NCBI GenBank assembly: GCA_004293365.1
Contig: RDYN01000040.1
Location: 1 to 40,197 of the forward strand
DNA: 40,197 nucleotides
Source: Oscillatoriales cyanobacterium
Lineage (GTDB): Bacteria; Cyanobacteriota; Cyanobacteriia; Cyanobacteriales; Microcoleaceae
Reading direction: 5' to 3'
Shown: positions 23,901 to 32,708 of the stretch, in pieces
Layout of the letters: every line of letters begins with the position of its first letter
Numbering within the stretch: position 1 is the stretch's first letter
Translations under genes and position numbers: made by a program
The notes under the pieces: generated by a model
The model's database searches: none
Told to the model about the DNA's origin: nothing
The model's input: only the letters and a program-made list of their open reading frames with translations

Positions 23901-26897
23901 GTCGGCAGCAGTTACTGTCGGCAATTCGCCGAGTTTTATTAATACACCTGCTAAAGGTTGTTGGTTGGTGTTTTGGATGACTCCTGAAATCCGGGTGCGG
24001 CCGGGAGTGGAAGGGGTAACGTTAACTGTAACTGGTCTAGTAGTTTCCAAAACTCCGTCGCTGGCGACTAATGTAAAGTTGTAAGTGCCGATTTCAGTAG
24101 GAGTGGGAGAAATTTCTAAGATGCCGTTACCGGAGATTTTGCCTGTAGGTAAGGCAGTTTCCGATTTGATGGCAAAACTTACAGCATCGCCGTCGGAGTC
24201 AGTGGCGGTGAGGGGCAGTTTGAAAGTCTCTCCAACTTTAACGTTGATGGTTTGAATTGCGGGCAGGCTTGGCGCTTGATTTGCCCCGCCGGCAATGGCG
24301 GTAGCGGTGAGGGAAAATTTCTGAAAGTTGGGGTTGTTGATGGTGATTTCTACGGAGTCTGAAATCGCCCCGGCATCCAATCCGCCGGCGGGAATTGCGC
24401 CGCGCAAATTGATGTAGGGTTTGCCGCTGCTGTCGGTACCGCTGGGATTTTGCAGGGTTACTCCGGCTGGCAAATTCGGGAAAACTACTGCTATGTTGCG
24501 CGAGACGGGGTTGCCTGTGTTTTGTACCCGTACTGATGCTTTGTAGTTGCCGGTGGCGGAGTCGAACTGTACCTGAGAGAAGTTTACTTTTAAATCGGAG
24601 GCTGCTGTCAGGTTGCTGGTATTGAGGCTGCCGCCAGCAGCAACTTTGTTCTGCGCTGCAACAAAAACCGGGCTGGCGGTACCTTCTTCATCGACGGTGT
24701 TGGTGAGGTTTTTGATTTCTACGGTACTGCCGGTATCGGTGTCGCTGTCGGTTAACTTAAACAGCAGATTGCCGCTGCTGCTGTTTGTCACACCAGTTAA
24801 ATCGATTTCTACTATGTCGCCACTGTACCGCACTCGTCCGGGTGCGAATTCGGCTTTGCCACCAGCTAGGGAAAATAGCGGTGTTCCGGGGCTGCCTCCA
24901 TCCAGTAGGGTTTGGTTGGGGTTGTTTGGGGATACTAGGTAAATCTGGAATAGGTCTTCTATTGCTGATGTTGTATCTGTTTTGTCGAAGTCGGCTTTGA
25001 GTTGGAAGCGCAGGGTGCGGCTGCCTTTGGCTTGCCCCAACTGTACTGGCAGTATGGCTTGGACGAGTTTGCTGTTGCGTTCGGCCAGGAGTACGGTGTT
25101 TGTCGATGCTGCCGCCCAGCCGGTACTGCCATTGGGGGTAACGGTGAAGTTGCTGGCGACGGAGAAGTTGGCAGTCTGGGATGTTTGGTTGCCGGCGGTA
25201 TCTGTTGCTGTAATGGCAGCGGTGTGGCTGCCGGTGGCTAGCGGCGAGTTGGGAGGCAAGGAGTCGAATTTGCCATCGGTTCCAGGAGTCAAAGTGTTGG
25301 GGCTGCTGCCATCGAGGGAGGATTGCAGGTTGGACAGATTTGTCCCGGTGTCGGCTGCGGTGCCGATGAGTCGGACGGTACTGCTGTGGTTGCCTCCGGG
25401 AATTGGTGTCACCAGGGCGGTTTGGGGTGCGGCGGTGTCGAGGGTAAAGTTGAGGTTGAAGGTGCTGGATGTGTTGCCGGCGGTGTCGGCGGCAATCAAG
25501 CGCAGTGTGTAGTTGCCGTCTCTGAGGGGGTTGCGGCGGATGGTTTCGAGTTGAGCCCTGCTGAGGGTGAAGCTGCCGCTGCTGTTGAGGAGGGAGGTGA
25601 TGTTGGTGAATTCGGCTGTGGGGGTGTCGTCGAAGCCGGCGCGGAAGCTGGCGATGCTGCTGGTGTCGGTGACAGTACCTGCGATCGCTGGGTTGTTTGT
25701 GATACGATCGCCATTAGATATTCCTGTATCGTTAGTTAAGGTGGCGGAAATTGCAGGCGCTGTTGTATCGCTGGAAACTAAGCTGTTAGCGTAGGTAATA
25801 ATTTGCTGTCCCAGAGGAGTGGTGCGCCATTCCTTGGCTGGGTTGATAACGCTAGTGATAGGGGTGGCGTTGCCACTGGCACCGATAAAGCTGAAGATTA
25901 AGTCGTTGTAGTCTCCGTCTGCTTGGTTTGGCGGTACGTCTTCAACTGCTACGGTGTTGCCTGTTCCTGTAACATCTGCGATCGGCATTTGGTACTTGCT
26001 GTTTGCAGAATTAGCTGGCACGATCGAGAACATGGGCCGGTGTTCGGGGAATAAATCCCACAGCCACTGGTTGTTGTAGGATATTTGTACCGTGCCGTTG
26101 GGAATCAGCATGACTCCAAAAGTATCCCCCGGTGTCATGGTGAAGGTTTTGGCACCGGTGTAGGGCCCCGAGCCCCAATTGTATTCCCCCGGCATCGAAC
26201 CGCTAAATTTTGCGCCTTCGGTAGAGTCGCGGAGGACGATGTGGCCTAAAGTTGAACTTGTAAGAGCCCTGCGGGATGCTTCAAAAATGAAGGCATCCGT
26301 ACCGGGAACTAAAGCGGACATCCCGGTGAGGCTGAAAATAGCCAGTTCGCCTTGGTAGTAGCCGCCGTCAAACAGGTAGTCCAGGCTGACTTGTCCGCTG
26401 GCGCCGACTTGGAAAACTCCGACTGGTAAAGTGCTGTTTTTTGCCTGCCTTTCGGGGGCGGATGTATCGGGAATAGGGCTGTCGGCGATGCTGTTTTTTG
26501 CCTGCCTTTCAGGAGTAGATGGGTGGGAAATTTGGCTGGCGGCGATGCTGTCCGTTGGTGTTTCTAATTTTTTGCCAGTTAAGATGTCGCCGTCGGTGAG
26601 GATGCTGTTGCTTGCAGGGGCTGGGGGCGCGATATTGGAGACTGCATTCAAAAGTTGCAGTTGCGTTAAGAATTGTTCAAAAATCTTGCCAGATTCAAAT
26701 TTTTGCGATTCTAAAACGCCGGCAGTGGCTGTTGGCGAAATTGGGACGGGAATGCTGCTGGAAGTGCCGGCAATGCTGTTTGAATTGAGGGTTGAATTTA
26801 GGAAATTTCCTGACGTTAAGAAACTGGATGCCGTCGATCGCGAATCAATGGCAAATGGCTCGTTCAAAGGCAGCAAAACGTCTGGAAAGTTATTCAT
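17943..26897 (-). CDS. Giant RHS/YD-repeat protein with nested FG-GAP propeller and serum-amyloid-A-like tip
   Basis: 2984 residues; ATG preceded by gagaggagat (good Shine-Dalgarno). No classical signal peptide. Order, with approximate residues: Ser/Pro-rich N-terminus with a repeated P-E-R-Q-A-K-N-S (1-160); DUF4114-like domain ending D-G-D-Y-N-D-L-I-F (162-338); Ig-like domains (372-580); a further beta-rich domain (580-735); a putative-Ig (He_PIG) domain (876-962); a carboxypeptidase-regulatory-like domain (964-1004); a CxxC linker (near 1225); YD repeats (1440-1700); seven FG-GAP/VCBS repeats with D-x-N-x-D-G-x-x-D calcium loops (1703-2060); more YD repeats and the RHS core ending DPTG (2065-2841); tip (2842-2984). 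It is probably a surface or exported polymorphic toxin or adhesin. The route of export is not evident. Confidence 0.92.
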   Translation of the reverse strand: MNNFPDVLLPLNEPFAIDSRSTASSFLTSGNFLNSTLNSNSIAGTSSSIPVPISPTATAGVLESQKFESGKIFEQFLTQLQLLNAVSNIAPPAPASNSILTDGDILTGKKLETPTDSIAASQISHPSTPERQAKNSIADSPIPDTSAPERQAKNSTLPVGVFQVGASGQVSLDYLFDGGYYQGELAIFSLTGMSALVPGTDAFIFEASRRALTSSTLGHIVLRDSTEGAKFSGSMPGEYNWGSGPYTGAKTFTMTPGDTFGVMLIPNGTVQISYNNQWLWDLFPEHRPMFSIVPANSANSKYQMPIADVTGTGNTVAVEDVPPNQADGDYNDLIFSFIGASGNATPITSVINPAKEWRTTPLGQQIITYANSLVSSDTTAPAISATLTNDTGISNGDRITNNPAIAGTVTDTSSIASFRAGFDDTPTAEFTNITSLLNSSGSFTLSRAQLETIRRNPLRDGNYTLRLIAADTAGNTSSTFNLNFTLDTAAPQTALVTPIPGGNHSSTVRLIGTAADTGTNLSNLQSSLDGSSPNTLTPGTDGKFDSLPPNSPLATGSHTAAITATDTAGNQTSQTANFSVASNFTVTPNGSTGWAAASTNTVLLAERNSKLVQAILPVQLGQAKGSRTLRFQLKADFDKTDTTSAIEDLFQIYLVSPNNPNQTLLDGGSPGTPLFSLAGGKAEFAPGRVRYSGDIVEIDLTGVTNSSSGNLLFKLTDSDTDTGSTVEIKNLTNTVDEEGTASPVFVAAQNKVAAGGSLNTSNLTAASDLKVNFSQVQFDSATGNYKASVRVQNTGNPVSRNIAVVFPNLPAGVTLQNPSGTDSSGKPYINLRGAIPAGGLDAGAISDSVEITINNPNFQKFSLTATAIAGGANQAPSLPAIQTINVKVGETFKLPLTATDSDGDAVSFAIKSETALPTGKISGNGILEISPTPTEIGTYNFTLVASDGVLETTRPVTVNVTPSTPGRTRISGVIQNTNQQPLAGVLIKLGELPTVTAADGSFEIVRVEFPGLAAVGLPDIVPPDTLQIYGDGITGEDNYPYIAEKLPLLLEHEVYPNVNNIISRPIYLPPIDTANGKIINPAADSTVTTAAIPKASVFVKAGTIKDTEGNPYTENLSITQVPTELTPAALPPNLHTDLVVTIQPGDMVFTTPAPLSLPNRAGYAPGTTMDLWSINPTTGFFDNVGVGKVTADGTTIETVSGGIRNSSWHFFAPPPPSPKNPGQNPRNPKDKCNECKAKGDLTSEVEMHSGAVIETHNLVPYQSMGESRSLTLTYDSLRADPRPIVHFGYNNAPADTAQKLVAKLTVDAAKFKYQIPGYSGNQYGLTGGEHFWSMPSNGGSIDAALQVDMSALPSGQYDYTINSGIRRFTGSIFAGSSTDTKDKLISVNTINSPFGSGWGIAGWQELVENSDSSLLLIDGDGSELVFDKSTSAAGYVSPPGDFSKFEKLTDGTYRRTLNDKTVYSFNTGKRLVSVKEANGNETKYIYNSSGELSQIIDVAGLITKLTYANGKVSQIEDPAGRLTKLEYDAAGNLQKIIDPDTKARTFSYDAQRHITKEIDKRGFSEQTLYDFAGRATGGIRKDGSQLQVAPVQVQGLYREQDTTNPLNAPVAKPLGAVEASYADGSGGVVTQVLDQTGQVVSAKDGGGLKPTFERNQNLLVTKRTDARGNTTSYEYDAKGNVKSISDSLSGTPQTPPINNGQLFGTKTYYQTGSYNNAATIKDVNDDGNFDIVTANDYSNNVSVLPGNGDGTFAPKKDFSVGNNPKSVAVGDVNNDGKNDIVTTSPYGGINSSSGTVSVLLGDGTGNFAPQTNYAVGYGAVSVAVGDINKDGRNDLVTANNYSSNISVLLGNSTGSFSRTDIPLSLAPESVILKDLNKDGNLDIITASPYGTTSSTGRVSVLLGNGNGTFAPQSNYTVVYGARSVAVGDLNKDGRNDIVTAGWDSGNGYVSVASVLLGNSNGSFALAINYPLRSSINPTSVAIGDLDLDGDLDVVVSGNGYGLESVMLNNGSGMLASPTDNRLDYPNYKQFVGLEDLDSDGYLDMVLSSDYYYYGVSVSLNNTGRNQQVSGTGKRSYTYDPVFNQVTSETDELGRQTLYEIDPITGNRRKMTQVVGAVGGTDDVVTSYTYTNKNQIDTETDPNGRVTDYDYNPQDQLIKITVAKGTPDEAVQQFEYDAAGNQSAVIDENNIRTESEYDAMNLLKKTTFAKGTADEASQTFEYDGDGNQTAVIDEKGNRTESQYDVMNHLVKQIAPDPDGSGPLTSPVTSYGYDKNGNQVWMLDPLLRRTEYRYDSRNRLVETVNPDGTVEKMRYDADGNLVSVIDPLNNRTNFVYDARSRLIREVNPLGKIKRYTYNAADELTEKTDRNNRVTQFKYDDLSRLKTETWVGTDQVINYSYDRADNPTSVKDKFSNLTMTYDSRNRPKTADNTGTPNAPKVLLNYTYDKVGNVDLMTDTINGQLAGTNDYTYDPRNRMTRINQSGTGVSNKRVDFTYNKLGQFSSIDRYADNNGTQLVVGSNYTYDGLNRLANLTYRNSANNTVSSFGFNYDRASLINKITDVDGRTDYIYDKRNQLIAADHTNTNNPDESYSYDNNGNRTSSRTSSSYQTGANNRLQSDGTYNYSYDDEGNLIKRTEISSSKVREYNWDYRNRLVSVVDKNASNVQTQRVEFTYDAMNRRIAKSANGAVTNFVYDGDNVLLDFVDADGVGSGQPILDKRYLHGAGIDQVLAQESAQGNVTWHLTDHLGTVRDLVNNSGQVVNHLTYDSFGQVVAQTNFAVDSRYLFTGREFDEETGDYFYRARYYDGFSGRFIGEDPISFAAGDKNLYRYVGNSPVNATDPTGLQLSPVMPSIGSGVDFTLTGAQGRAALGIFIRNFQDMKRVGGDKYFHCKANCEAAQLGPEGEFAAKFISNARENTDFFKNLLLRRHPTAEDRKGVEPFVFFLRDCNQDLSANLHGRMGGRNNPSGSCKTICQPFRQANLPAQY

Positions 26898-27441
26898 ATC
26901 TCCTCTCAGCCTTGTGGCAGTACACCTGGATAACAGACAATTGGATATTTAATTTGCATCAATTTTGCAAGCAAACCAGCGCGACTCTAAGAAATGGGTT
27001 TTGAGTTTTACCCACTTTCGATCGGCAGCGGGCGATCGCGATCGCATCCAACTTTTTCTCATCTCTTCGAGACTGTGAACCCTCTCCACGCAAAACTTTG
27101 CCATCCCAAAACAGCGGATCTAGCGTGATTGATTCGTTCGATTGGATTTTTCTGTTGCCAATTCTCTCACGCTTCAATCGAATATTGTTCGATCGAACAG
27201 TAACGTTTAATTAATCCATGTTTAAGTATTTGTAAAGTTATATATATATATATATTAAGATTTGTGTCGAGCATTGCTAGAAAAATGCTATTGGGTTGAA
27301 AATCACTGAGGGCGGGCACGCACCATCCACCGCCCCTACCCATCTATCAACTATCAACTCTCAAACGATTTTCGATTGATATTGAAGATTGAGGATTGTC
27401 AACTGTCAACTGTCAACTATCAACTATCAACTATCAACTAT
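26898..27441. other. Intergenic region between divergent large genes
   Basis: No gene. It must hold promoters for the leftward giant RHS gene and the rightward propeller-RTX gene. It contains HIP1-like gcgatcgcgatcgc (27030-27045), a (TA)n run at about 27238-27256, a short STRR at 27343-27360 and the longer STRR next to the right-hand start codon. Confidence 0.65.
27397..27441. repeat. STRR heptamer repeat abutting the propeller-RTX start
   Basis: Six heptamers: tgtcaac three times, then tatcaac three times, then tat directly before the ATG at 27442. There is no Shine-Dalgarno sequence. The repeat is open in frame upstream (reading L-S-T-V-N-Y), which makes the frame look longer than the gene. 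Confidence 0.88.
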
Positions 27442-29112
27442 ATGACTGCAACTCTAGTTTCTACAAACTCGGCTGGTGAAATTGCCAATGCTGCTTCTTT
27501 ATTTCCCTCTATCTCTGGCAACGGGAGGTTTGTAGCATTTGATTCAACAGCCACCAACCTCGTAACCGACGATAGGAATAATGCGGGGGACATTTTCGCG
27601 CGCGACTTATCAAACAACACTACAATTCGTATTTCTCTTTCGGGAACTGGCGGACAGGGAAACGGTATTTCTTCGCTGCCTGCTATTTCAAATAACGGAC
27701 AATTTATAGCTTTTCAATCCTTAGCATCCAACCTCGTAACGGGCGATACGAATAATCGGGCTGACATTTTCTTGCGGAATGTACAAGCCAATACTACTAC
27801 TCGCGTTTCTGTTTCTGGGACAGGAGTACAGGGAAATGGGAATTCTGTTTCTGCCCCTGCTATTTCTGAAACTGGGCGATTTGTGGCTTTTGTTTCAGAT
27901 AGTTCCAATTTAGTGTCGGGGGATGCGAACAATCTTCCAGATGTTTTTGTCCGGGATTTGCAAGCGAATACTACGAATCGCGCCTCTGTTTCGGCCAGTG
28001 GCGGAGGTACTGATTCTTTCGAGGTTCCTGCTATTTCTGCCAGCGGGCGATTGGTGGCTTTTGAGTCGGGAGTCTCCAACTTAGTAGCGGGGGATGCGAA
28101 TAACGCCAGCGACATTTTCGTGCGGGATTTGCAGGCGAATGCGACGACTCGCGTATCTGTATCTGCAACAGGCGGAGAGGCAAATGGAGGTTCTTTTTCT
28201 CCTGCTATCTCTGCTAGCGGTAGGTTTGTTGTTTTTGAATCTGCTGCTTCTAATTTAGTAGCGGGAGACGGGAATAATAGTCGAGATATTTTTGTGCGGG
28301 ATTTGTCTGCGAATACTACTGTACTTGTTTCTGTGTCCGCAGCGGGCGATCGCGCTAACGGCGATTCCAAGCGTCCCTCTATTTCTGATGACGGCAGGTT
28401 TGTGGCGTTTTCTTCTGAAGCTTCTAACTTGGTTCCGGGGGATACGAACAACCGCAGCGATATTTTTGTGCGGGATTTGCAAGCTAATACTATTACTCGC
28501 GTGTCTGCGGATGCTGCGGGGGAGATTGCTAACGGTATTTCCCTACTTCCTGCTATCTCTAATGACGGCAAGCGAGTGGCGTTTTATTCGCTGGCTAGCA
28601 ATTTGGTTCCGGGGGATACGAATAATGTTTCTGATATTTTTGTTTTTGACTTTGACAGCGGTTCTAATACTGTCACCGGTACTCCCAATAATGATACTTT
28701 GACTGGCAGCAATGACAGCGATATTATCAACGGTTTTGGTGGCGATGATGTGTTGACTGGTTTGCAAGGCAATGATGTTTTAAATGGGGGTGCGGGCAAC
28801 GATATTTTATCTGGCGGCAGGGGGAATGATTTTCTCAGGGGCGGGGCTGGAAATGATACTCTGACTGGTGGGGCGGGGCGGGATACTTTCGTGTTGGGTG
28901 TGGGATTGGGGGCTGATACGATTGTTGATTTTGCTAACGGTCAAGATTCGATTCAATTAGCTAGCGGTTTGAATTTTGGCAAGCTTTCAATAGCGGCAGG
29001 AAATAATGCTACGTTAATTAGATTGGCGAGCAACAGTCAATTGTTGGCTGTGTTAAATGGGGTTGAGCCTAGGGTTCTGGGGCCTAAAGATTTTAATTCA
29101 GTTGAGTTGTGA
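27442..29112 (+). CDS. Seven-bladed PD40-like propeller protein with C-terminal RTX repeats
   Basis: 556 residues from the ATG (M-T-A-T-L-V). Seven repeats of about 57 residues follow the pattern G-R-F-V-A-F-x-S-x-A-S-N-L-V-x-G-D-x-N-N, then D-I-F-V-R-D-L, like the TolB/WD40-like (PD40) blade; seven fit a closed propeller. From about residue 425, RTX nonapeptides (G-G-x-G-N-D-x-L) bind calcium, ending with D-T-F-V-L-G and I-V-D-F. RTX repeats are typical of proteins exported by type I secretion via a C-terminal signal, which fits the lack of a signal peptide. It is probably an extracellular or surface protein. It lies divergent from the giant RHS gene; joint function is not shown. Confidence 0.9.
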   Translation: MTATLVSTNSAGEIANAASLFPSISGNGRFVAFDSTATNLVTDDRNNAGDIFARDLSNNTTIRISLSGTGGQGNGISSLPAISNNGQFIAFQSLASNLVTGDTNNRADIFLRNVQANTTTRVSVSGTGVQGNGNSVSAPAISETGRFVAFVSDSSNLVSGDANNLPDVFVRDLQANTTNRASVSASGGGTDSFEVPAISASGRLVAFESGVSNLVAGDANNASDIFVRDLQANATTRVSVSATGGEANGGSFSPAISASGRFVVFESAASNLVAGDGNNSRDIFVRDLSANTTVLVSVSAAGDRANGDSKRPSISDDGRFVAFSSEASNLVPGDTNNRSDIFVRDLQANTITRVSADAAGEIANGISLLPAISNDGKRVAFYSLASNLVPGDTNNVSDIFVFDFDSGSNTVTGTPNNDTLTGSNDSDIINGFGGDDVLTGLQGNDVLNGGAGNDILSGGRGNDFLRGGAGNDTLTGGAGRDTFVLGVGLGADTIVDFANGQDSIQLASGLNFGKLSIAAGNNATLIRLASNSQLLAVLNGVEPRVLGPKDFNSVEL

Positions 29113-29721
29113 GGTGTAAAGATTCAATTTTTGAGGTGTAATTGTTTGGCAAAGGCAGGATAAAAGAAGAGAACCCATTTGGGTTATCTGAGGACGAGCT
29201 ACGCTCAGAAACAAATGCTATTAAATTTACGAAGAAAGTGGTTTTATCTGCTCTTATAGCGGTGAGGTGCTCGGTACACAACCAGCCTGTTATGAAGCGC
29301 AATCAACCTATTTGCCTGATTCAAGGCCTTGCTCGTTGAGAACTGCTATATTTATAGCTAATCGTCGATCGCGCGCCAGAAGATTTATCACCCTTACGCG
29401 ATGACAAGCAACTTGAAAACCTTACTATACAATGGTTAACAACGCTCAAATATTTTATAGCCCCTAAAGTGGCCCAAAACCTCTATATACAAGGAGCGCG
29501 AGGTCGATGACCGAAAAATACCTGAAATTATACGTAAATACTGAATTAATGCCAATTAAAGCTAAAAGTCTCTCTCGTTCGTGGTTTTAAGCCTTTTTCG
29601 TCTCATTTGTGCTTGAGTTCCGTTAAACCATTGTTTTGTCTACAGAATAGATGTTTAAAGGCTTGGCGATCGCCCTACTTGAATCTAGTTTAAGATTATT
29701 CTCAGGCCTCTAAAAATTTCA
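29113..29721. other. 609-base intergenic region
   Basis: No supported gene. It contains a small hairpin aaccca/gggtt (about 29170-29183), a MITE-like segment (29254-29350), cgatcgcgcgcc (29367-29378) and ggcgatcgcc (29666-29675). Short open frames here lack a credible start or composition. The right part carries the promoter of surE. Confidence 0.55.
29254..29350. mobile_element. Possible MITE-like remnant with imperfect inverted ends
   Basis: The left end tatagcggtgaggtgctcg and the right end, read inverted, tatagcagttctcaacgagc are similar. The ends begin with TA, as in IS630/Tc1-type insertions. There is no coding capacity. This is tentative because the ends match imperfectly and no empty site is available. 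Confidence 0.3.
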
Positions 29722-30528
29722 ATGAAACTTTTAATTAGCAACGACGACGGCATCTTTGCACAAGGCATCCGCAGCCTCGCCAACGCTCTCGCCGCCGCCG
29801 GCCACTCTGTGAGCGTTGTTTGTCCCGACAGAGAGCGCTCGGCTACCGGGCACGGCCTGACACTGCACCAACCCATCCGTGCCGAAATTGTCGAATCTGT
29901 TTTTGACCCCGCCGTCACAGCTTGGGCTTGTTCGGGTACTCCCGCCGACTGCGTGAAACTAGCTTTGTGGGCTTTACTTGACAAACCGCCCGATTTTGTC
30001 CTTTCCGGGGTCAACCACGGGCCGAATTTAGGCACGGACATCATCTGTTCGGGGACGGTTTCGGCTGCGATGGAAGGAATTATGGAAGGCATTCCCAGCA
30101 TTGCTTTCAGCCTCGCCAGCTATACTTCGCAGGAATTTGGGCCGGCCGTAGATTTCGCTGTCACCTTGCTGTCACAGTTGGAAAAACAGCCAACGCTCAA
30201 ACCCACGCTGTTGAATGTCAACATACCAGCGGTCTCACAAGCAGAAATTACCGGAGTTGCGATCGCCCGTCAAGGCATTCGCCGCTATTTCGACATATTT
30301 CAAAAGCGCACCGATCCGCGCGGCAAAACTTATTATTGGCTGGCTGGGGAATTGTTAGAAGATGTGGAAGAAACCTCCGAATCGGCAGTGCGGCATGATA
30401 TTCCTACAGACGTACAAGCTATTCGCGAGAATAAAATTACCGTTACTCCCCTGCAATACAATCTCACCTGTGTTTCCGATTTGCACTCGTTGCGAGATTG
30501 GCAATTTGAATGTTTTCCCAAGCAGTGA
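29722..30528 (+). CDS. surE: 5'/3'-nucleotidase SurE
   Basis: 268 residues, normal for SurE. It dephosphorylates nucleoside 5'- and 3'-monophosphates using a divalent metal in the cytoplasm. The metal site is visible: D8-D9 in LLISNDDG, S40 in [14 protein letters not shown], and N98 in [11 protein letters not shown]. Later motifs [16 protein letters not shown] and D-x-x-A-I are as expected. It stands alone on the plus strand after a long gap. No clear ribosome binding site is seen; the start is fixed by the N-terminal metal motif. Confidence 0.97.
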   Translation: MKLLISNDDGIFAQGIRSLANALAAAGHSVSVVCPDRERSATGHGLTLHQPIRAEIVESVFDPAVTAWACSGTPADCVKLALWALLDKPPDFVLSGVNHGPNLGTDIICSGTVSAAMEGIMEGIPSIAFSLASYTSQEFGPAVDFAVTLLSQLEKQPTLKPTLLNVNIPAVSQAEITGVAIARQGIRRYFDIFQKRTDPRGKTYYWLAGELLEDVEETSESAVRHDIPTDVQAIRENKITVTPLQYNLTCVSDLHSLRDWQFECFPKQ

Positions 30529-30654
30529 GCTCCGATCGACCCGATCGCCGCTGTAAACTAGGAATTAAGGATAAAGTGCCTATGAAGGTATATGCCCTAG
30601 GCGTTAACGCAGGCTCTCAATTGGTTGTTGGTTTTTTACTCAAGAAAAGCAGTT

Positions 30655-31053
30655 ATGAACGCTCCCACCTATAACACTCATTCTGTCACTTGCCCGATTT
30701 GCCACCGTTCCAGCGTCGTGGGCCCAGTCGGAATGGTCAGCGGACTATTCACCTGTCCCCACTGCCATTCTCATATGGTAATTAGCTGGAGCGGTCATTT
30801 TGTCCGCGATCCTTTTAGTCTCAAACAACTCACGGTGGGAAAGATGCTCAGGCGCGAGAGCAGGCCGCTAGCTCGCCTCCAGCGGGACTTTGGGCTGGGC
30901 AAGCATTTTCCGCTGCTGGCGATTTTGGGAAGCGTGGTATTTTTGGGATGTGCGATCGCAGCTACAGAACAATCGCTACCCCGACAGAATTCATTTCAAG
31001 GATTTTTAGAGTGGGTGAGCGGAACTGGCAATTCCCCAGATGTCTCGCGTTAA
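30655..31053 (+). CDS. Small zinc-ribbon protein with one membrane segment
   Basis: 132 residues from the ATG (M-N-A-P-T-Y-N); an in-frame TTG at 30625 is less likely. A zinc ribbon is formed by C13-x2-C16 and C34-x2-C37 (TCPICHRS and TCPHCHSH). A basic stretch (about 63-76) is followed by one hydrophobic helix (about 84-103, H-F-P-L-L-A-I-L-G-S-V-V-F-L-G). The N-terminus is therefore probably cytoplasmic and anchored to the membrane. I do not recognise a family. It follows surE by about 125 bases on the same strand. Confidence 0.75.
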   Translation: MNAPTYNTHSVTCPICHRSSVVGPVGMVSGLFTCPHCHSHMVISWSGHFVRDPFSLKQLTVGKMLRRESRPLARLQRDFGLGKHFPLLAILGSVVFLGCAIAATEQSLPRQNSFQGFLEWVSGTGNSPDVSR

Positions 31054-31496
31054 CATTTCAACATAAATTGTGACAGATATTACTGGTAAATATCTATTCC
31101 GTTAGGTAGAGATAACGAGAGAATACTTACGCATTCCGACTGCTGGAAACCGGGTTTTTAGGGTTTTGATTGGCTGTAACGAAGTTTTTTTGTGAAAAAC
31201 CCGGTTTCTGATTAGGTGTGCCTCAGTTCTAGCATTTTCAACTTATACCAATTCCCAGGAGTAGGGCTACTTTTAAGAATTGGTAATTTTTCGTTAGTTT
31301 CATCTACTTATACTCAGGCTGCGGACTGAAGTCCGCACTACGAACGAATCTTACTGCGGTTAATTGAGCCGGCACGAGATGATTTAATAAATCTTGGATT
31401 GATAAATTAACCGCAGATATAGGCAGATAAACGCAGATAAACCCCGATAATTTCAAGAGAGAAGAGTGCTTGAATGCAATCTTTTTAATTGAGAAA
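31054..31496. other. Intergenic region with two repeat types
   Basis: No gene. An inverted repeat gaaaccgggttttt (31146-31159) / aaaaacccggtttc (31195-31208) is a motif I associate with dispersed cyanobacterial repeats. gcggactgaagtccgc (31321-31336) belongs to the window-wide 'ggactNNagtcc' palindrome family and is followed by actacgaac. Near 31405-31450 there are short repeats of cagataaacgcagataaac type. Confidence 0.7.
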
Positions 31497-32708
31497 TTAA
31501 TTGAGAAATTCCGCAATTTTTCTAACTGCTGCTGTTAAAATTTCTGGCGGCTCGACTAAGGCAAATCGCACGTAGCCTTCTCCTGATTTCCCGAAACCGG
31601 CGCCGGGGGAAGCTGCGACTCCCGTACTCTGTACTAGCTGAGTGCAAAATTTCACCGAATCCGATGCCCAAGGTGCTGGTAGTTTCGCCCAGACGTACAT
31701 CGTGGCGGGGGGTACGGGTACTTCCCAGCCGATGCCCAAGAGCGCATTTACAAAGGTATCCCGGCGTTTTCTGAAGGTTTCGACGCTGGTGGTGACGGTA
31801 TCTTGGGGGCCTAGTAATGCGGAGCTCGCTCCGTTCAAAATCCCTAGATATTGGTTGAAGTCTACTGCGGCTTTTACTTGTCGCAGGGCTGCAATTAGTT
31901 CGGGATTGCCGATCGCGTATCCAACTCGAAAGCCTCCCATGCTGTAGGATTTGGATAGGGTGAAAAACTCGATCGCCACGTTTTTTTCTCGATCGGCTTG
32001 AAAGATTGACGGCGCCATCAATTTACGGTTTTCCTCGGTTTGGGCGGCCTCAAGTGGAGAATTACGATCGTCAAACACCAAATCCACATAGGGGAAATCG
32101 TGCACTAAAACGAGCTGATGTCGCCGACAAAAAGTCACTGCTTTCTCAAAAAATGCCAGCGGGGCGATCGCAGTTGTAGGATTGTGAGGATAGCTCAAAA
32201 CCATCATCTTCGACTGAGCCAAGACGGGCATCGGAATATCTTCAAATACTGGCAAAAACGCATTTTCTGCTAATAGCGGCATCGGGTAAATTTGACCGCC
32301 CGCCAAATACACGCCGCCCGCGTGGGAAGGATAGCCCGGATCGAGCAGCAAAGCAAAATCTCCGGGGTTGAGCACGGCTAAAGGCATATGCGCCGTGCCT
32401 TCTTGGGAACCAATTAACGGCAGCACTTCTGTTTCTGGATCGACTGAAATCCCGAATTTTTGTTCGTACCAGGAAGCTGCTGCTTCTCGGAAAGAGCGCG
32501 TACCGTTAAACAGTAAATAGCCGTGGGTGCTAGGATCTGATAGGGAATTGGCGATCGCCTCTGTAATGTGAGCAGCCGCGGGCAAATCGGAAGAACCGAG
32601 AGACAAGTCGATCACATTTTGCCCTGCGGCTCTGGCGAGAGATTTTGCTCGATCCATATCGGCAAATACATTAAATTTCAGGGGTTCTAAACGTTTGGCA
32701 AATTGCAT
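31497..32708 (-). CDS. PLP-dependent class I/II aminotransferase
   Basis: 403 residues. Fold-type I aminotransferase: NVIDLSLGSSDLPA near the N-terminus, GSQEGTAHMPLAVLNPGD, LSYPHNPT at 171-178 (Asn contacting PLP), D204 in VLVHDFPYVD, the PLP lysine K253 in TLSKSYSMGGFRVGY, and a C-terminal substrate-binding Arg in YVRFALVEP. Family members act as aspartate, LL-diaminopimelate or N-succinyl-diaminopimelate aminotransferases; I cannot choose between them. It is probably in amino-acid (lysine/aspartate family) biosynthesis. It stands alone with palindromic repeats at both sides. Confidence 0.93.
   Translation of the reverse strand: MQFAKRLEPLKFNVFADMDRAKSLARAAGQNVIDLSLGSSDLPAAAHITEAIANSLSDPSTHGYLLFNGTRSFREAAASWYEQKFGISVDPETEVLPLIGSQEGTAHMPLAVLNPGDFALLLDPGYPSHAGGVYLAGGQIYPMPLLAENAFLPVFEDIPMPVLAQSKMMVLSYPHNPTTAIAPLAFFEKAVTFCRRHQLVLVHDFPYVDLVFDDRNSPLEAAQTEENRKLMAPSIFQADREKNVAIEFFTLSKSYSMGGFRVGYAIGNPELIAALRQVKAAVDFNQYLGILNGASSALLGPQDTVTTSVETFRKRRDTFVNALLGIGWEVPVPPATMYVWAKLPAPWASDSVKFCTQLVQSTGVAASPGAGFGKSGEGYVRFALVEPPEILTAAVRKIAEFLN

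Noticed and set aside
25323-25739. Plus-strand open frames opposite the N-terminal domains of the giant RHS gene
   Set aside because: They are Gly/Val/Ala-rich shadows of Thr/Ser/Pro-rich coding sequence with no independent start signals.
27714-28571. 285-residue open frame antisense to the propeller gene
   Set aside because: Its repeats mirror the propeller blades of the plus strand, and the sense gene has clear domains.
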